A DNA stretch of 64,000 nt from Hirundichthys speculiger (GCA_018398805.1 JAGFBZ010001926.1:1-64000); one strand, 5' to 3'; counted from the first letter of the stretch, positions 23,023-34,292 are shown. Numbers and translations: made by a program. Notes: generated by a model not told the origin, from the letters alone.

Positions 23023-23301
23023 CAGTGGTGTGCAAACTGTGGTGGTACGCAAGCACTCTCTGGTGGTACACGGGGAATGTCATGACTTGTCAATGCATGA
23101 CAATGCATTATAAATACAACGTTTCAAATGAAATTCAGGTAACAATAAATAACCACAGTAAGGAATAAACATCTCTCCTGTGTGTTTAAAGCTAATTGAG
23201 AAGGCATATGGCTATATTTTAAAATTGGTCATCATGGTGGTACTCGGAGAGCTTAATAGTTTCTCAGGTGGTACGCAGCATTAAAAGTTTGAGAACCACT
23301 G
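23023..23301. mobile_element. hAT-type MITE with 8-bp target duplication
   Basis: Terminal inverted repeats CAGTGGTGTGCAAACT and, at the right end read inward, CAGTGGTTCTCAAACT (14 of 16 match). The 8-bp sequence TGCTAAAA flanks both ends (23015-23022 and 23302-23309), the size expected for hAT transposons. The 279-bp length leaves no room for a transposase. Confidence 0.9.
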
Positions 23302-23489
23302 TGCTAAAAAAAAAAAAAAGATAAAAATTTGTCAATTTTCAGTGCACTAACATCTACAACATTATTGCAGAAGTGGAGTTACAATCAGTTCCACATAGGG
23401 GACGAGTCGACGAGGGGACAAGTTACAAGGAGATGCATTACACTGTATCCTGGAGTCTTTGATGGAGGTTAGACCATAGAGAGTAAAAA

Positions 23490-23645
23490 ACATCCATCCA
23501 TCCATCAATTATCTATACCCGTTTCATCCTCTGAAGGGTCACTGGGATCCGCTGGAGCCTATCCCAGCCATCTACGGGTGAAAGGCAGGGGTACACCCTG
23601 GACAGGTCGCCAGTCCATTTCAGGGCCACATGTAGACAAACAACC
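23490..23645. repeat. Dispersed teleost repeat, copy 1
   Basis: Contains CATCCATCCATCCATC, then GGAGCCTATCCCAGC and CACCCTGGACAGGTCGCCAG. The same block occurs at 43200-43335 and 47650-47775, and reversed at 23895-24036. Confidence 0.75.
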
Positions 23646-23894
23646 ATGCACACTCACAATCACTCCTACGGACAATCTAGAACCAAACGTTAAAGATGAA
23701 AAATCACATAAAAAAAAGAAAAAAATGCTGCAATAAAAGATAATAAACATATTTCAGTGCACTCAGAGCTACAACATACTCACATAATTGGAGTTACCCC
23801 ACCAGGAACTACCACCCAAGGGACAAGTCTAAAACATCAAGAAGTCTAAACAATTTATTTGCAAATAAAAAGTGAGCTTTTGCAACAAAGAATT

Positions 23895-24036
23895 GGCCCT
23901 GCAATGGACTGGCGACCTGTGCAGGGTGTACAGGTCCCTGCCCTTCGCCCAAAGAGAGCTGGGATAGGCTCCAGCAGATCTCCGGGACTCTGCATAGGAT
24001 TAAGCGGGCATAGATAATGAATGGATGGATGGATGT
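23895..24036. repeat. Dispersed teleost repeat, copy 2 (reversed)
   Basis: Reverse orientation of the copy at 23490, ending in GGATGGATGGATG. Confidence 0.7.
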
Positions 24037-25058
24037 ACTACACTGTCATTCAAAAAATCAGTATGTACATTTGTGCATTGTGTTGGAAATCAAGGCGTTT
24101 CAGAGCAGAAACTGAGAAATATCCGTGAGTCCTGCAAAAACTGAAGACTGACTCAACATTTTCTTTTTATACTCAAAAATCAGATGTTGTGTGAACATGC
24201 AGTGTAAACGGCCACGCATACAAATGGTGCACATAAGCCATGCATTATGCCATTTGACACCAAGACCAACATGCACCAGCACAGAGCTAGCTTCTACTAC
24301 TGAACATGCTAACAGTGACAAGCACAATAATAATCCCCAAACATCTCAGCCATCAAATAGCTGGTCTCATGTGTGGCCCATTTCTACTGGGTCCCAGCAT
24401 AAATTTGAAAAATATGCACCAGAACTATATCCAAAACTTACAGTATTTAGGCAGCTACTTTGTCATTGTCGTGCCCAAGATTTGTTGATAGCTGTCCTTA
24501 TCTTATCCTGTCACCAAAGACCATAGTCCTTGGACACACATATATGTGTATCTATATATACACCCACACACGTATATATGTTTTATAGTAATAGTGCTCA
24601 TGGAAATCTGATAAACTGATTTTCATTATTACCATGCAGCACATTGCTACTGACCTCAGGTATGGCAGGTGGTGGGCGTCTCCGCTTACTGGATCAGACA
24701 GGATATAAAGAGGAACGGATATTTAATATCTAATGAAATGAAACATAAATGCATTCTGTTTACAAGAGCAAGGGAGCTATTGTGTTACTCACTTTTTGGG
24801 AGACGGAAACCGCTGTTTGGAGACAGGTGCGTCAAAGACTACAGTATTGCTGTTGTTTCTACAGGAGCAGAAGGAAATCACACAATATTAACTTTTGTCT
24901 GTGCTTCCTGTTGCATCGAGACTGTGACACAGCAGAGAAACACTTACAAATAGCTGACACTGAGGTTAGCAGTGTTGTCTTGCCGTCTGAAATAATAGGC
25001 ATTTTATTTAGACGGGGCAATAACGAACATTTTGTTTAAAATATTACCTGACATTTTA
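24037..25058. other. No recognised gene; possible 3' flank of the large Ig gene
   Basis: Short unassigned ORFs only. On the minus strand an AATAAA lies near 25000, about 200 bp after the last visible exon of the Siglec-like gene, and could be its poly-A signal. Confidence 0.35.
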
Positions 25059-25059
<1 letters not shown>

Positions 25060-25107
<48 letters not shown>

Positions 25108-25125
25108 ATATATCTATATATATAC

Positions 25126-25177
<52 letters not shown>

Positions 25178-25178
25178 G
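25060..25178. repeat. (TA)n microsatellite
   Basis: About 120 bp of alternating TA with occasional C or G, immediately next to the last tail exon of the minus-strand receptor gene. Confidence 0.95.
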
Positions 25179-25200
25179 TCTGGAGAAATAGGTGAAAACC

Positions 25201-28200
25201 TCACCTTGAAAATCTACTCCAAATTGACTTCCTAAAATGAGGGAGGGAGAGCAGTTAAATCATGATCCAACAGAAATGAAGAGAAAACATCAGTAAGAAT
25301 CATCTACCTCATATTTTGCCATTCAACTCGATCTTCCTCCGTTCTTCTGAAAATGGTGGATTTGCAAACAGGAAGTATTTTAGTTGAAGATTGAAATACT
25401 TTAGGAGTATTTGCTTTGGGAATTCTTACCGAGAAAACCGGCTCCAAATTGATCTCCTGTTTGGAGAAAACAAAACATCATTATTGTCAGTCTGGAAAAG
25501 TCTGAAAAAAAACTTCAGTCTGCTGCCGTACCGTTTTTCTGGCCTTGGAGGTTTCTCCCTGTCTCCCTGAGGATGTCTCCTGGACAATTTGATAAATGTA
25601 GATTTTTGACTTTCAATCAAATAATGTGAGAATAAAAAAAGATAACAGTCTTGATGGAATTTTTAATGAAGCTTACCTCGACAACCTATCCCACAGAGAT
25701 CTCCTGTCAAAGTTGGAATCACACACACACACCCACCACACACACACACATTTTACCTTGCTCAGATAAATCAAATAAAAAGGCAACTTCAATATCCCTT
25801 TGCAGACAGCAGTGCTTGAATGATTCAAAAGTGTGCATTAACTCACCAACACTAATGCAAACACCAGATAAGTGGATGTCAGCTGATTAACAATGTTCAG
25901 TCATATTTCATGTGAGCATCAAATGCAGCTAATATAAAATTAAAAATTAATAACACTATAGCTGATTCACTTCACTCAATGGCTCCACGTCCACCTGGTA
26001 TTAAAATCCAACATGAGCGGTTCAGTCACAAGTGGACAGCTCTAATTGCAAACCTTAACACCTGACATTAACGAATGGCAACTTATGATCAGATCACACC
26101 CTTCTATATACAAATAAAAAGGTATGTGATTTTCACTTGTAAAGCTGCTTCTTTTTTTTCTTTTTTCTTTGGGCCTGCAAGAGGAAATCATGCACTGACC
26201 TGCACCTAGCTACCAGAAAAAAAAAAAAAAAAAGCTGCATATGTACATCATCTTGTACATATACAACAATAAAACAACAAGAAAACATAGAACATAATAA
26301 AAAGTTTCAGACAGATCAAAACAGAAATTAAATAGGTGATAAAAGAAAACAATAAGGAGAATTAAGGTGGGCAAATCAAAAAAAGTCCAGGGCATTGTGT
26401 GTTGCTGCTGGTTTTTATGGCTCTGACTTGTTGTTTCACACTTTAATATGACACTGTTGTGTGAATGAGTACATCTCTGCCTCAATAGAAGGCATCAGTT
26501 ATGTAATTGGCCCTTTAATGTAGCTCAGGTTAAGGTTTATACTTTTAAAAGAATCTGGCCCAGACCACCTCTATCTGTCCACTTGTGATTGGATCACTCA
26601 AGACGCATTAACAGGGCCATTCTTATTAGTTTAACAATAGTTGAACAACTTCAAATCTTCTCTGCTAACTGCAGTTCTCACATGTTACGAGATTCTTGAG
26701 GTATAAACACGTACCTTTTTTCTGGTCGAGGAGGTGGTGTCACCAGGTTATCGGTGTGCTTTCTGTTGGTAAAAAGAACAACTCTGTGAAAACATAAGTT
26801 TCAACAAGAGCCCAAAGAAGCTAGTCATTTCAGAACCTGTCAGGCTCAAATGAAATTATTCATCAAATGTATTGACTCATTTTGAATTTCAATTTATTTG
26901 TTCTACCTTTTCCGGTGTATGAATACTCCAAACACTGAAGCGAATATGACAAAGAAGAGCACTAAAAGTGAGACTGGAAAGACCACTGGAGCAGAGCTCC
27001 TTAACTGGTACATCATTGTTCCTGGTGATGTAGAAGTTTCAAGCAATCACAGTGAGAACATAGCTCGACGTGATCATGTAAAATAGTTGTAAAGCATACG
27101 TAAATTTGTATTCTAACCTTTGACAGTGAGAGTGACTGTGCTGGCTTGTTGCTTTTCACGCCAGAAGATGGCATTACAGGTTAGGCTTTTAACTCCATCT
27201 CCTCCTGCAACCATGAAAGTGATGGTTGACGTCCTCTGCCAGATACCTTGTGACAACGAAGTGTCCGAAACCTGGCTGGTGATGTTTGGGACACTCCATG
27301 AAAACTCTGGAGGATGCGATGAACACGTGTGATTAACAGAACATGAGACAGTTACAGTTGAACCAGCATCAACTTCAGCTGGAACTCTTGTCATCACTGG
27401 TTTTTCTGGGGAAGCTGTGGATGTAAGAAACAGAATATTGAACTGTAGCTCAGAATACAAACAGACATGACACATTTTAATATTTAAATCATTAGGATGG
27501 ATTGTCAACCTTTCATAACAATAAATACACAGCTGTTGTTGAATCTGTATTCATCATCTCCTTTCTCAGCACGGAAACAGAAAGGCCCATTGTCAAACGG
27601 CTTGATGTCATCAATCTCCAGTGAGCAGTCTCCCACATTTAGATCGCCCACAATTTTGGTTCGATCCTTAAAATGGTCCGTGATATAACTCCGGCCATTG
27701 TGGAAGATGATACCCCCAGATTTTTTGGACCAGATACCACGGGTCATGGGTTTATCTTCTTCGTCTTGGAAAGTGCAGGGGATCACCACACAGGAGCGTG
27801 TCAGGGCACTGACTCTGAAAGGGACATCTGCTGCCAGAATGTGGAAGGCTGTGATGAGAAAAAGAAAATCAATTAATAATAGGATGCCGGTAGAAATCGC
27901 TTGACTAATTGTACATCATGAAAACGAGGTTGACAGACATGAGAAGTGCACTCACTTTCATTGTGAAGTGGCTCTACTTTTACTTCCTCAACTGGTTTCT
28001 CGTATTCTAGTGGAAAAAATGACAGCAAGCTATTGATTAAATCAACTCTATGCAGCAATGCCACTTCTGACCACAAGGGGGCATGTAGGTCTGCTGTGCT
28101 GACAGAACAGATCTGCCTTCAGTTTTTGTCTAAATAAAAGACTTTGGGCCCTATCTTGCGCCAAACCTCCAAAACCTGCTATTAAGAGATAGCAGGTAGC

Positions 28201-31200
28201 AGGAGGGGCGTCCCCCTACAAAGAACGCAATCTTCCACCTCCCGAAATCCACGATCTTACCTGCACCAACCGCTATATTTTGCACACATTATGCATGGGA
28301 GTGGTTAGGGCGATCCACCTGTTCAACCAATCAGTGCGTCAGTAGCCATTGCCTTTAAGAGCAGGTTGCGGTACCTGCAAACTGCTATGGAGCGTCTTTT
28401 CACCCAGATCGGAGCAGCTCTCATGGGCAGCTGGTCTGGGACGCTGCTGTAGAGCTTCCTCCTCTTTTTTCCTCCTCCTCCTCTGCACTGATATATACAT
28501 AACTAGCTCTAACTAATGTGGAGCAAATGATTTAATCATTTCTTTTGTACTCCAAGAAGTTCCAACAAACTGTTCAGAAAAAAATAGAGCCAGTGAACTT
28601 CCAGGAAAGCATTTCTTAACTAGAAAAGCACTCAGAGAGCGCAGACCTCCGCCAAGCAAAACAGTTCTCCCATACAGCGATTTACAGATTGCGATAAAAT
28701 CCGCCTTCTGTATCAGATCCGGATCAGCCTCTGAAATTTTATAGAGGTTTTCATTGTCAATACCTGAGTGAAATTTAATGAGTTGTGGACAATAATTAAC
28801 GGAGATGTTGAGAAACAAAATTTCCAGGCCCCATTGAACACATGTTACGGTCTCAAGCCAGGTTGTGAACCCGCAACCTTCCACCTCTGGGGCTCCTGCG
28901 CACAACCCACTGCGCAACCTTCAATCCTCTATAGACACTCAGATCCACGTATGTTTCACCTTCCCATCCGAGGAGCAGCCCAGGTGTGGCACTGCACACC
29001 TGTACCTATTCAGTCATCATTCAACCAGACTCGTCGCCAGATCTTCCCATAGAAACGCCTGATCCAGCCATTCGCAGTGCCACCTCCTTGCCTTCATCGT
29101 CCCCTGGATTGTCGGTTTGGCTGCCAACCCTCGAATCCTCCTTTTTTACATCTGAGAGAATTAAACTCTTAAAATTCCAGAACTCCCTTCCTGTCTCCAT
29201 TGTGGTTGCTTTAGGGTTCAAGAAACAACTAAACAGCGCAATGTTATCGAAAATTTGAAAGTGATCCAGAATCCAGGATTTCTTCCGGATCACACCCAAA
29301 ATAAAATCAGTTCTTCCTTTTCACATTTCTGACAACTCCTGAAAATGTCATCAAAATCCATCCATAACTTTTTGAATTTTCTTGAACATATCCCCTGCGC
29401 AAAGACGCATAGTAACTGGGAGCGGTGCTTTTTAAAATACTGCAGAACGGATCATTGGATGAGCATTGAGCCAGAGGAACACGTATGATGACATCTACCT
29501 TCTACCAGTGAGCGCATCTCGGGTGCTCCAGTGCACAAGGAGAGGGTCAGAGGGAGGCGCGCAGTACAAGAAACTCCACAACAGAGTTCTGTGATCTCCT
29601 CGTTTCCTCCACAGCAAACATCTGAATGAGATCATGTCACAGCTGTACAGACATCATCTGCCCTTAAGAGAATAATGTATGAAAGTAATACAGTGATGCA
29701 TAATCGAGAGGTAGAGCTGGTTGTGCAGTCCACATGTGACTGGGTGGATGCACAATGACGGTATTTGGGCGCGCTCTTTTATGCGCCGACATGCCAGTTG
29801 CACTTTCCACAAACTCGGTATCTTGCGGTACTGGTATCTCGCAGATATTGGGTATTGGGTAATGGGTGGTCAGACCACCCATTACCCAATACCCAAAATC
29901 TGCGAGATACAGGTACCGCAAGATACCGAATTTGTGGAAAGCACAAGAGACACGCCCATTGCCGCGCCCACAACGTGAGTAAGGGAGTCGGCATTATGGG
30001 TAGCAGGTTTTGGGAGGTGGAAGATTGCATTAGCGGTTGGCAGAGGCTCCTAAATCTGCAATTTGCAGGTAATGGGTATTGGGTATTGGGTAGCAGGAGG
30101 TGTAAGATAGGGCCCTTTGTTTCATTATACCTGCGTTCTGATCTACCGCATTTAGGTTCTACTTTGGCAACTCTAACAATGATATTTTAAGTGAGAATAA
30201 ATCATTATGTAGATCAACTGGGTCACTCTATCATGTGTTAATGAACAACACATGAACTGACAAAAGGGGCTATCAAACTTGTCTTTTTATTAATTGTGTG
30301 CAATAAAATGATTAAATCCGAACACATAATGCTGAATATACTTCAGCATTTAGTGAAGTAATTTGTAAATCCCAATTAACAATTTACATTTCTGTGAGCA
30401 TGAATTCAGATAATCCACATGAATTCCAGATCATATTCATGACTAATACATCCATGAGCATGCTTACTAACTGAGAGTATAGAGTTACAGATTAGATTTT
30501 TTTTTTCTCTGCTGGCTTGAGTTGAGCTTTACACCCCAGCCAACATTTCCATGTAAAGCCAATCTGAGATACAAGTGGGCTGAAAAATGAAGCCTCATAT
30601 GGGATTGCCTGCTGGTTCTATATTGGCCCCATGTGAATAATCCACCTCAGTTTGCTTTGTTCCCAAGTTGGGACCAAGATAATCCATTAATTTTGAGCCC
30701 ATGGCCATTCATCACCCATGTACATGAGCATAACACTTGCCAGCAATTCATAATAATAAATGATGCCTCATTTTCAGACCATTTTTATCTCAGATGGGCC
30801 CAGCATACATGTGTTGGCTGGGATATGCTGCAATGATAAAAAGCAGATTCCACTCAGATCTAAATCTTCATTGCAGAGAAGATGGGGTTGAGTAAACCCG
30901 CATTCAGATAACCCATACCATAAAGGAAAAAAAAGTACGAATAGTAATTTTCATAAAGAACAATTTACAAAGTCAGTTTTTTAAATTCTTTGCACTTAGC
31001 TAAATAACTGCTGCCTTCACAAATACTGTATGTATGAGAAGGGCCAATCTAACTGTTCTAGATCGTTATCTGCCATTAAAAATTGTGTATTTCTTACAAT
31101 GTCAACCAATTCGGCAAACATAACCTAAGACAGATGAAAAAATAAAATAAAATAAAACCTCACTTGTTATTTGAAGAACTGCAGAGTCTGAGGTCTTCTC

Positions 31201-34200
31201 ATTGTCAAAGATTGCAGTGCAAGTCAAAGATTTTCCATTATCACTTAGAGAACCAATAAACGTTAGATTGGACAGTGTGGTGTATGTATTGCTGGAGATC
31301 TCTTTGGTTTCTGTTGAACTCTGCATGTCGTCGTAATTCCACTTAATGGTTGGTGTATTTTTGCTGCACTTGTAGGAAACGGAGCAAATGACACTTGTCG
31401 CCACACCCTCCGTTACCTGTCCCGGTCGTTCAGTTATACTAATGTCATTGTGTGGACCTGCGTGGAAATGAGATTTAAAGCCTTAAAGTAACTTAAAACT
31501 ATAAGAGTATTCCATTTTAATTAAAATATGAATCACGATACTTCCCACTGTACTTACATACAACATTCAGTGGGAGCTCCTTTGTGGCTCTCTGACCACT
31601 GGGGTAGTGAACGATGCACTCCACTTTCCTGTGCTCTTCTTCTACGGTCCAAGTTTGTTCTACTGTTCTTTCCCAAATCCCATCTGAGAGCAGAGAGTCC
31701 CTGACGTTGTTTCTTCCAGGTATACCATTCAGAGTTAGAACAGGAGGAGCAGGTGGACATGTATGTTGCACGCTACAGGACACAGTGCTCTCTTCTCCCA
31801 CCCTTGGGATGCCAATGATGCTCAGCTGTGGTTCTTCGGCACGGTCTGTGAAACAAAGCAGAAACTAAGAACAGAAGTGAATCTAAAACTTCAGGTTTTT
31901 GTCTAAAAATAAGAAAACCTTAAAATCCTACTTGCATGGTGTAACAACACCAGTAAATAAAACGACAGACTGTTTTATTTTATTTTAATGATGAGACTTA
32001 AGAGATTATATACACACAACTCAGAAATGAAGATTTGAGAAACGACATCGGTGCTCCTATGAACAGAGTTTTGTCTAAGAACGTTTTTGTTTTAATAAAG
32101 TAATCTTTATCCACTCAAAATAATTGAAACATTGCAAGAAATAACCATGGTTCATAAAAAAAAAAAAAAATAAATAAAATAAAATAAAAATGTGTGATTG
32201 CCTGAATATAACTTTCTGGTTCTTTAAATATTTTAGTTAAATTCAGGAGTTTATGAAAACAAGAACTGCATGCTTACCTGATACAAAAATCTGAGTGGTT
32301 TTATCATAAAATGAGAAGCCATGAGTGTGGTACGATGTAATGGGACTCTTATCAATCCACGGATATAGTCGGTCCTGGTTGTGTGACATCTCCAGCCTGT
32401 CTATCTTCAGACTACAATTCGAGTGTGCCACAGATCCGATCAAGCCGGTTCTACCGTTATATTTGCTGATAACATTTCTCTGTCTTTCGTTGAATACAGC
32501 TGGGTATCCGCTGGACTGGTACATGTACCATATGACCTGCAGGCCACCAGGCTGGGAGGTACTGTAGGTGAACTTGCAAGGAATAACGACACATGACCCT
32601 TTCAATCCTGTTATGCTGTGAGGAGTAGAGAAAGACCAACCCAGAGAGTGCATGTTTCCTGCCAAAGAAAAAGTACAAGACATGTTTCATTCAACTTGAA
32701 CACTGCAAGTTGTTATAAGGTTTCTGTTGTGACAGAAAATGTGACACTTTTTTTTCATTTTCCACTTTTCTGTATTAGCACCTTTTTCTGTTGGTAAAAT
32801 AAAGACGTCAGTAATTGGTTTTGCATTTTTCCCCTGTTAATATTAGCACAAGAGAACAGAGAACAGACCACATCAGTGGGAGGTTTCTTTGATGCCATAA
32901 TGTGTATAAATAGAGCTCGAGCTTTGACCGCAGTGAGAAAGAAAACGGATATTTCTAGTACCTCTTTCAGATAGGTGAATAACATTAATTTAGTGCCAAG
33001 TAAAATGAACTAGCTGCACTCACTTTTAACCCGTAGTGTGATGCTCGTTTGCTGGGTCTGTCCTCCAGTAAACCGTGCAGTACATGTTAGAGACCTCCCG
33101 TGGTCGTTGGCTGATGATGTGAGTGTCAGTGTTGAAACAGTCTCCCATAAAGCTTTACCCTGTTGTTTAACATTAGCAACAGAGGTTGGCATGCCACCAT
33201 AGCTCCACGTGAGCGTCGGCATGTGCTTTGGGCATGTGTATGCGGCAGTGCAGGTTACTTTGCTTGCAAGTCCCTCTAGAAATTCATCTGATGTAGGCCT
33301 GATAGTCAGTGGTAAAACAGAGCCTGAATTACAAAGACAAAACAAATGGAAAACAATGTATAAGGACAGGGACTAAACAAAATAAGAGTTTTTATTCTCT
33401 CTTTGTCATTACATACATTCTGCATTTAAGGTCTGAGAAGCTTTTGCTTTGAAGCCTCCTTGGTGTTGGACAGAGCACTCTACAGTTTGATGGTCACTCT
33501 CAATGACCAAAGTTGTTATCAGTGTAGTTCTTGTGCCATAACCAACATCAGTATGCGTTAGACGGGGGTTACGCAGTGGGATGTTGAGACTCAGAGCTGG
33601 AGGGTATGTGCGACAGGTGTGATCAACAGAGCATTGCACCGTTACAGACGCTCCAACCCTCATGTCCCCAGTGATCATAATGTCTGGTTTCTTTGCCTGG
33701 CCTTTAAAAAAGAATTGTGAAGAATTAAACACAAATACAACAAATAAATAACTGGCAGTCACATTTCAAAGTGGCAACATACCCACTACTTTGATTGTTA
33801 CAGTTGTATCAAAGAATCGGTAGGTGCTTTTCCCAACATTCTCCGGATCTACCCAAGGATAGATCTTCTGACCGTGGTGAGACCAGGTTAGTGGGTATAT
33901 CTGCAGACTGCATGTCTTGTGATACCGGGAAGTGAATGCATTCGTTTTTCCTTTGAATATGGCAATGACTTCATCTGGGTGCCAGTTGTCATAGACTAAT
34001 GGATATCCATGGCTCACGTACTGGTACCAAACAACACGATCTGGTCTCTTCGGTGGGTAATTATAATAGTCAAAACTACAAGGGATGATGAGGCAGGAAC
34101 CCCACAATCCTTGGATGTGGCTTGGCATCCTTACCTGCCAATAAGCCTCTGACCTGCAGAAAACACATCCTGCAAAAGAAAAATTTTGCAATATAAAATA

Positions 34201-34292
34201 ATATTTATACATCAGTCTGTGATTATTTGCTTTATAAAAACTGAAATACCAAGAACATAGAAGCACAGGAGAAACTGGTTGAATCCAGACAT
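25201..34292 (-). CDS. Siglec/CD22-like receptor with eight Ig domains (17 exons)
   Basis: Predicted type I membrane protein, probably a leukocyte receptor. Joining the exons I could delimit by AG/GT signals gives one continuous 999-codon frame. Approximate residues: signal peptide 1-15, V1 15-143, C2 144-238, C2 239-338, V2 339-465, C2 466-561, C2 562-659, linker 660-676, V3 677-789, C2 790-888, transmembrane segment about 896-920, tail to 999. All Ig exons are phase 1 at both ends. Siglec hallmarks are visible: V domains have SC-x(3)-PC in strand B and CSL near strand E, and each first C2 has CSV-x-HTC, which suits the intra-sheet and V-to-C2 disulfides. The arginine expected in strand F is kept only in V3 (FCFRAE). 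Tail exons are all multiples of three. The last exon runs into TGA at 25201-25203 if not spliced onward. No clear ITIM was found, so I cannot exclude further 3' exons. Confidence 0.78.
25205..26762 (-). CDS. Large Ig gene tail: six micro-exons with a repeated basic motif
   Basis: Six short phase-2 exons were read from splice signals. 26715-26762 (48 nt) ends PPPRPEKR. 25677-25703 (27 nt) is RSLWDRLSR. 25532-25579 (48 nt) ends PPRPEKR. 25430-25456 (27 nt) is RSIWSRFSR. 25308-25346 (39 nt) is [13 protein letters not shown]. 25205-25231 (27 nt) is KSIWSRFSR. All lengths are multiples of three. The S-[IL]-W-x-R-[LF]-S-R unit recurs in the 50735 gene (SMWNRLSR). Its role is unknown; it is basic with an aromatic anchor and RxxS-like serines. 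Confidence 0.62.
26907..27021 (-). CDS. Large Ig gene exon: transmembrane segment
   Basis: 115 nt, phase 1 to 2. [17 protein letters not shown] continues [12 protein letters not shown]: about 24 hydrophobic residues and a basic stop-transfer end. No charged residue sits within the membrane span, so adaptor pairing of the DAP12 type is not suggested. Confidence 0.8.
27118..27414 (-). CDS. Large Ig gene exon: membrane-proximal C2 domain
   Basis: 297 nt, phase 1-1. [20 protein letters not shown] and [13 protein letters not shown]. Confidence 0.87.
27510..27848 (-). CDS. Large Ig gene exon: V3 domain
   Basis: 339 nt, phase 1-1. [39 protein letters not shown] and FRAE. The Arg in FRAE aligns with the essential Arg of mammalian Siglecs, such as YYFRGD in MAG. 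It resembles the V domain of the 50735 gene more than V1 or V2. Confidence 0.87.
27956..28006 (-). CDS. Large Ig gene exon: 17-residue linker
   Basis: 51 nt, phase 1-1, between CACTAG acceptor and GTGAGT donor. It encodes [16 protein letters not shown] plus a boundary residue, an acidic hinge between the six outer domains and V3. It follows a 3.1-kb intron filled by repeats. Confidence 0.65.
28007..28142. other. Intron sequence before the Harbinger-like element
   Basis: Short non-coding part of the intron between the linker exon and the fourth C2 exon; it ends in the TTT target duplication. Confidence 0.5.
28830..28935 (-). mobile_element. tRNA-derived SINE fragment inside the Harbinger-like element
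   Basis: Minus strand carries an A-box-like TTGCGCAGTGGG and a B-box-like GGTTCACAACC about 45 bp apart. Confidence 0.5.
29806..29942. repeat. Near-perfect palindrome, ~68-bp arms
   Basis: Left arm runs from TTTCCACAAACTCGGTATC to GGGTGGTC; the right arm is its reverse complement with a few mismatches, meeting at GGTGGTCAGACCACC with almost no loop. Confidence 0.9.
30119..31135. other. Intron of the large Ig gene
   Basis: AT-rich intronic sequence apart from the MITE at 30535-30822. Confidence 0.5.
30535..30822. mobile_element. Non-autonomous DNA element (MITE), family uncertain
   Basis: Inverted ends CCCAGCCAACA and TGTTGGCTGGG enclose ~288 bp with no ORF. Internal phrases such as CATGTAAAGCC and GATGGGCCCAGCA occur in common fish MITEs. 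No certain target duplication was seen. Confidence 0.6.
31164..31457 (-). CDS. Large Ig gene exon: fourth C2 domain
   Basis: 294 nt, phase 1-1. [17 protein letters not shown] and [12 protein letters not shown]. An AAAAT run follows the donor at 31136-31157. Confidence 0.85.
31558..31845 (-). CDS. Large Ig gene exon: C2 domain following V2
   Basis: 288 nt, phase 1-1. [11 protein letters not shown] matches the Siglec second-domain pattern; [11 protein letters not shown] gives the second core Cys. Confidence 0.85.
31846..32277. other. Intron between V2 and its C2 exon
   Basis: Contains an A-rich simple repeat (about 32158-32192); nothing else. Confidence 0.5.
32278..32658 (-). CDS. Large Ig gene exon: V2 domain
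   Basis: 381 nt, phase 1-1. [37 protein letters not shown] and RLYPWIDK. As in V1, Trp replaces the strand-F Arg. V1-C2-C2 and V2-C2-C2 look like an internal duplication. Confidence 0.85.
32659..33023. other. Intron between second C2 and V2 exons
   Basis: No repeat or coding signal recognised. Confidence 0.5.
33024..33323 (-). CDS. Large Ig gene exon: second C2 domain
   Basis: 300 nt, phase 1-1. [16 protein letters not shown] and [12 protein letters not shown] mark an ordinary C2-set domain. Confidence 0.85.
33417..33701 (-). CDS. Large Ig gene exon: C2 domain following V1
   Basis: 285 nt, phase 1-1. [11 protein letters not shown] carries the extra Cys typical of the Siglec second domain; VECSVQH supplies the partner Cys. 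Confidence 0.85.
33783..34169 (-). CDS. Large Ig gene exon: V1 domain
   Basis: 387 nt, phase 1-1. Strand B has SCLIIPC, then [21 protein letters not shown] and KIYPWVD. Trp occupies the position of the sialic-acid-contacting Arg found in V3 (FCFRAE). Confidence 0.85.

Larger units (their letters stand above)
28146..30115. mobile_element. Harbinger-like non-autonomous DNA transposon
   Basis: Ends are GGGCCCTATCTTGC and, inward from the right, GGGCCCTATCTTAC. TTT flanks both sides (28143-28145, 30116-30118), a 3-bp duplication as in PIF/Harbinger elements. The inside is composite: a tRNA-like SINE piece, a common fish repeat around 28570-29400, and a long palindrome. No transposase ORF is recognisable. 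It lies in an intron of the large Ig gene. Confidence 0.7.

Noticed and set aside
25032..25235. ORF rich in Tyr-Ile
   Set aside because: Translation of the TA microsatellite.
26210..26485. Hydrophobic 91-codon minus-strand ORF as an extra membrane exon
   Set aside because: Low-complexity T-rich sequence within an intron; the real transmembrane exon is at 26907-27021.
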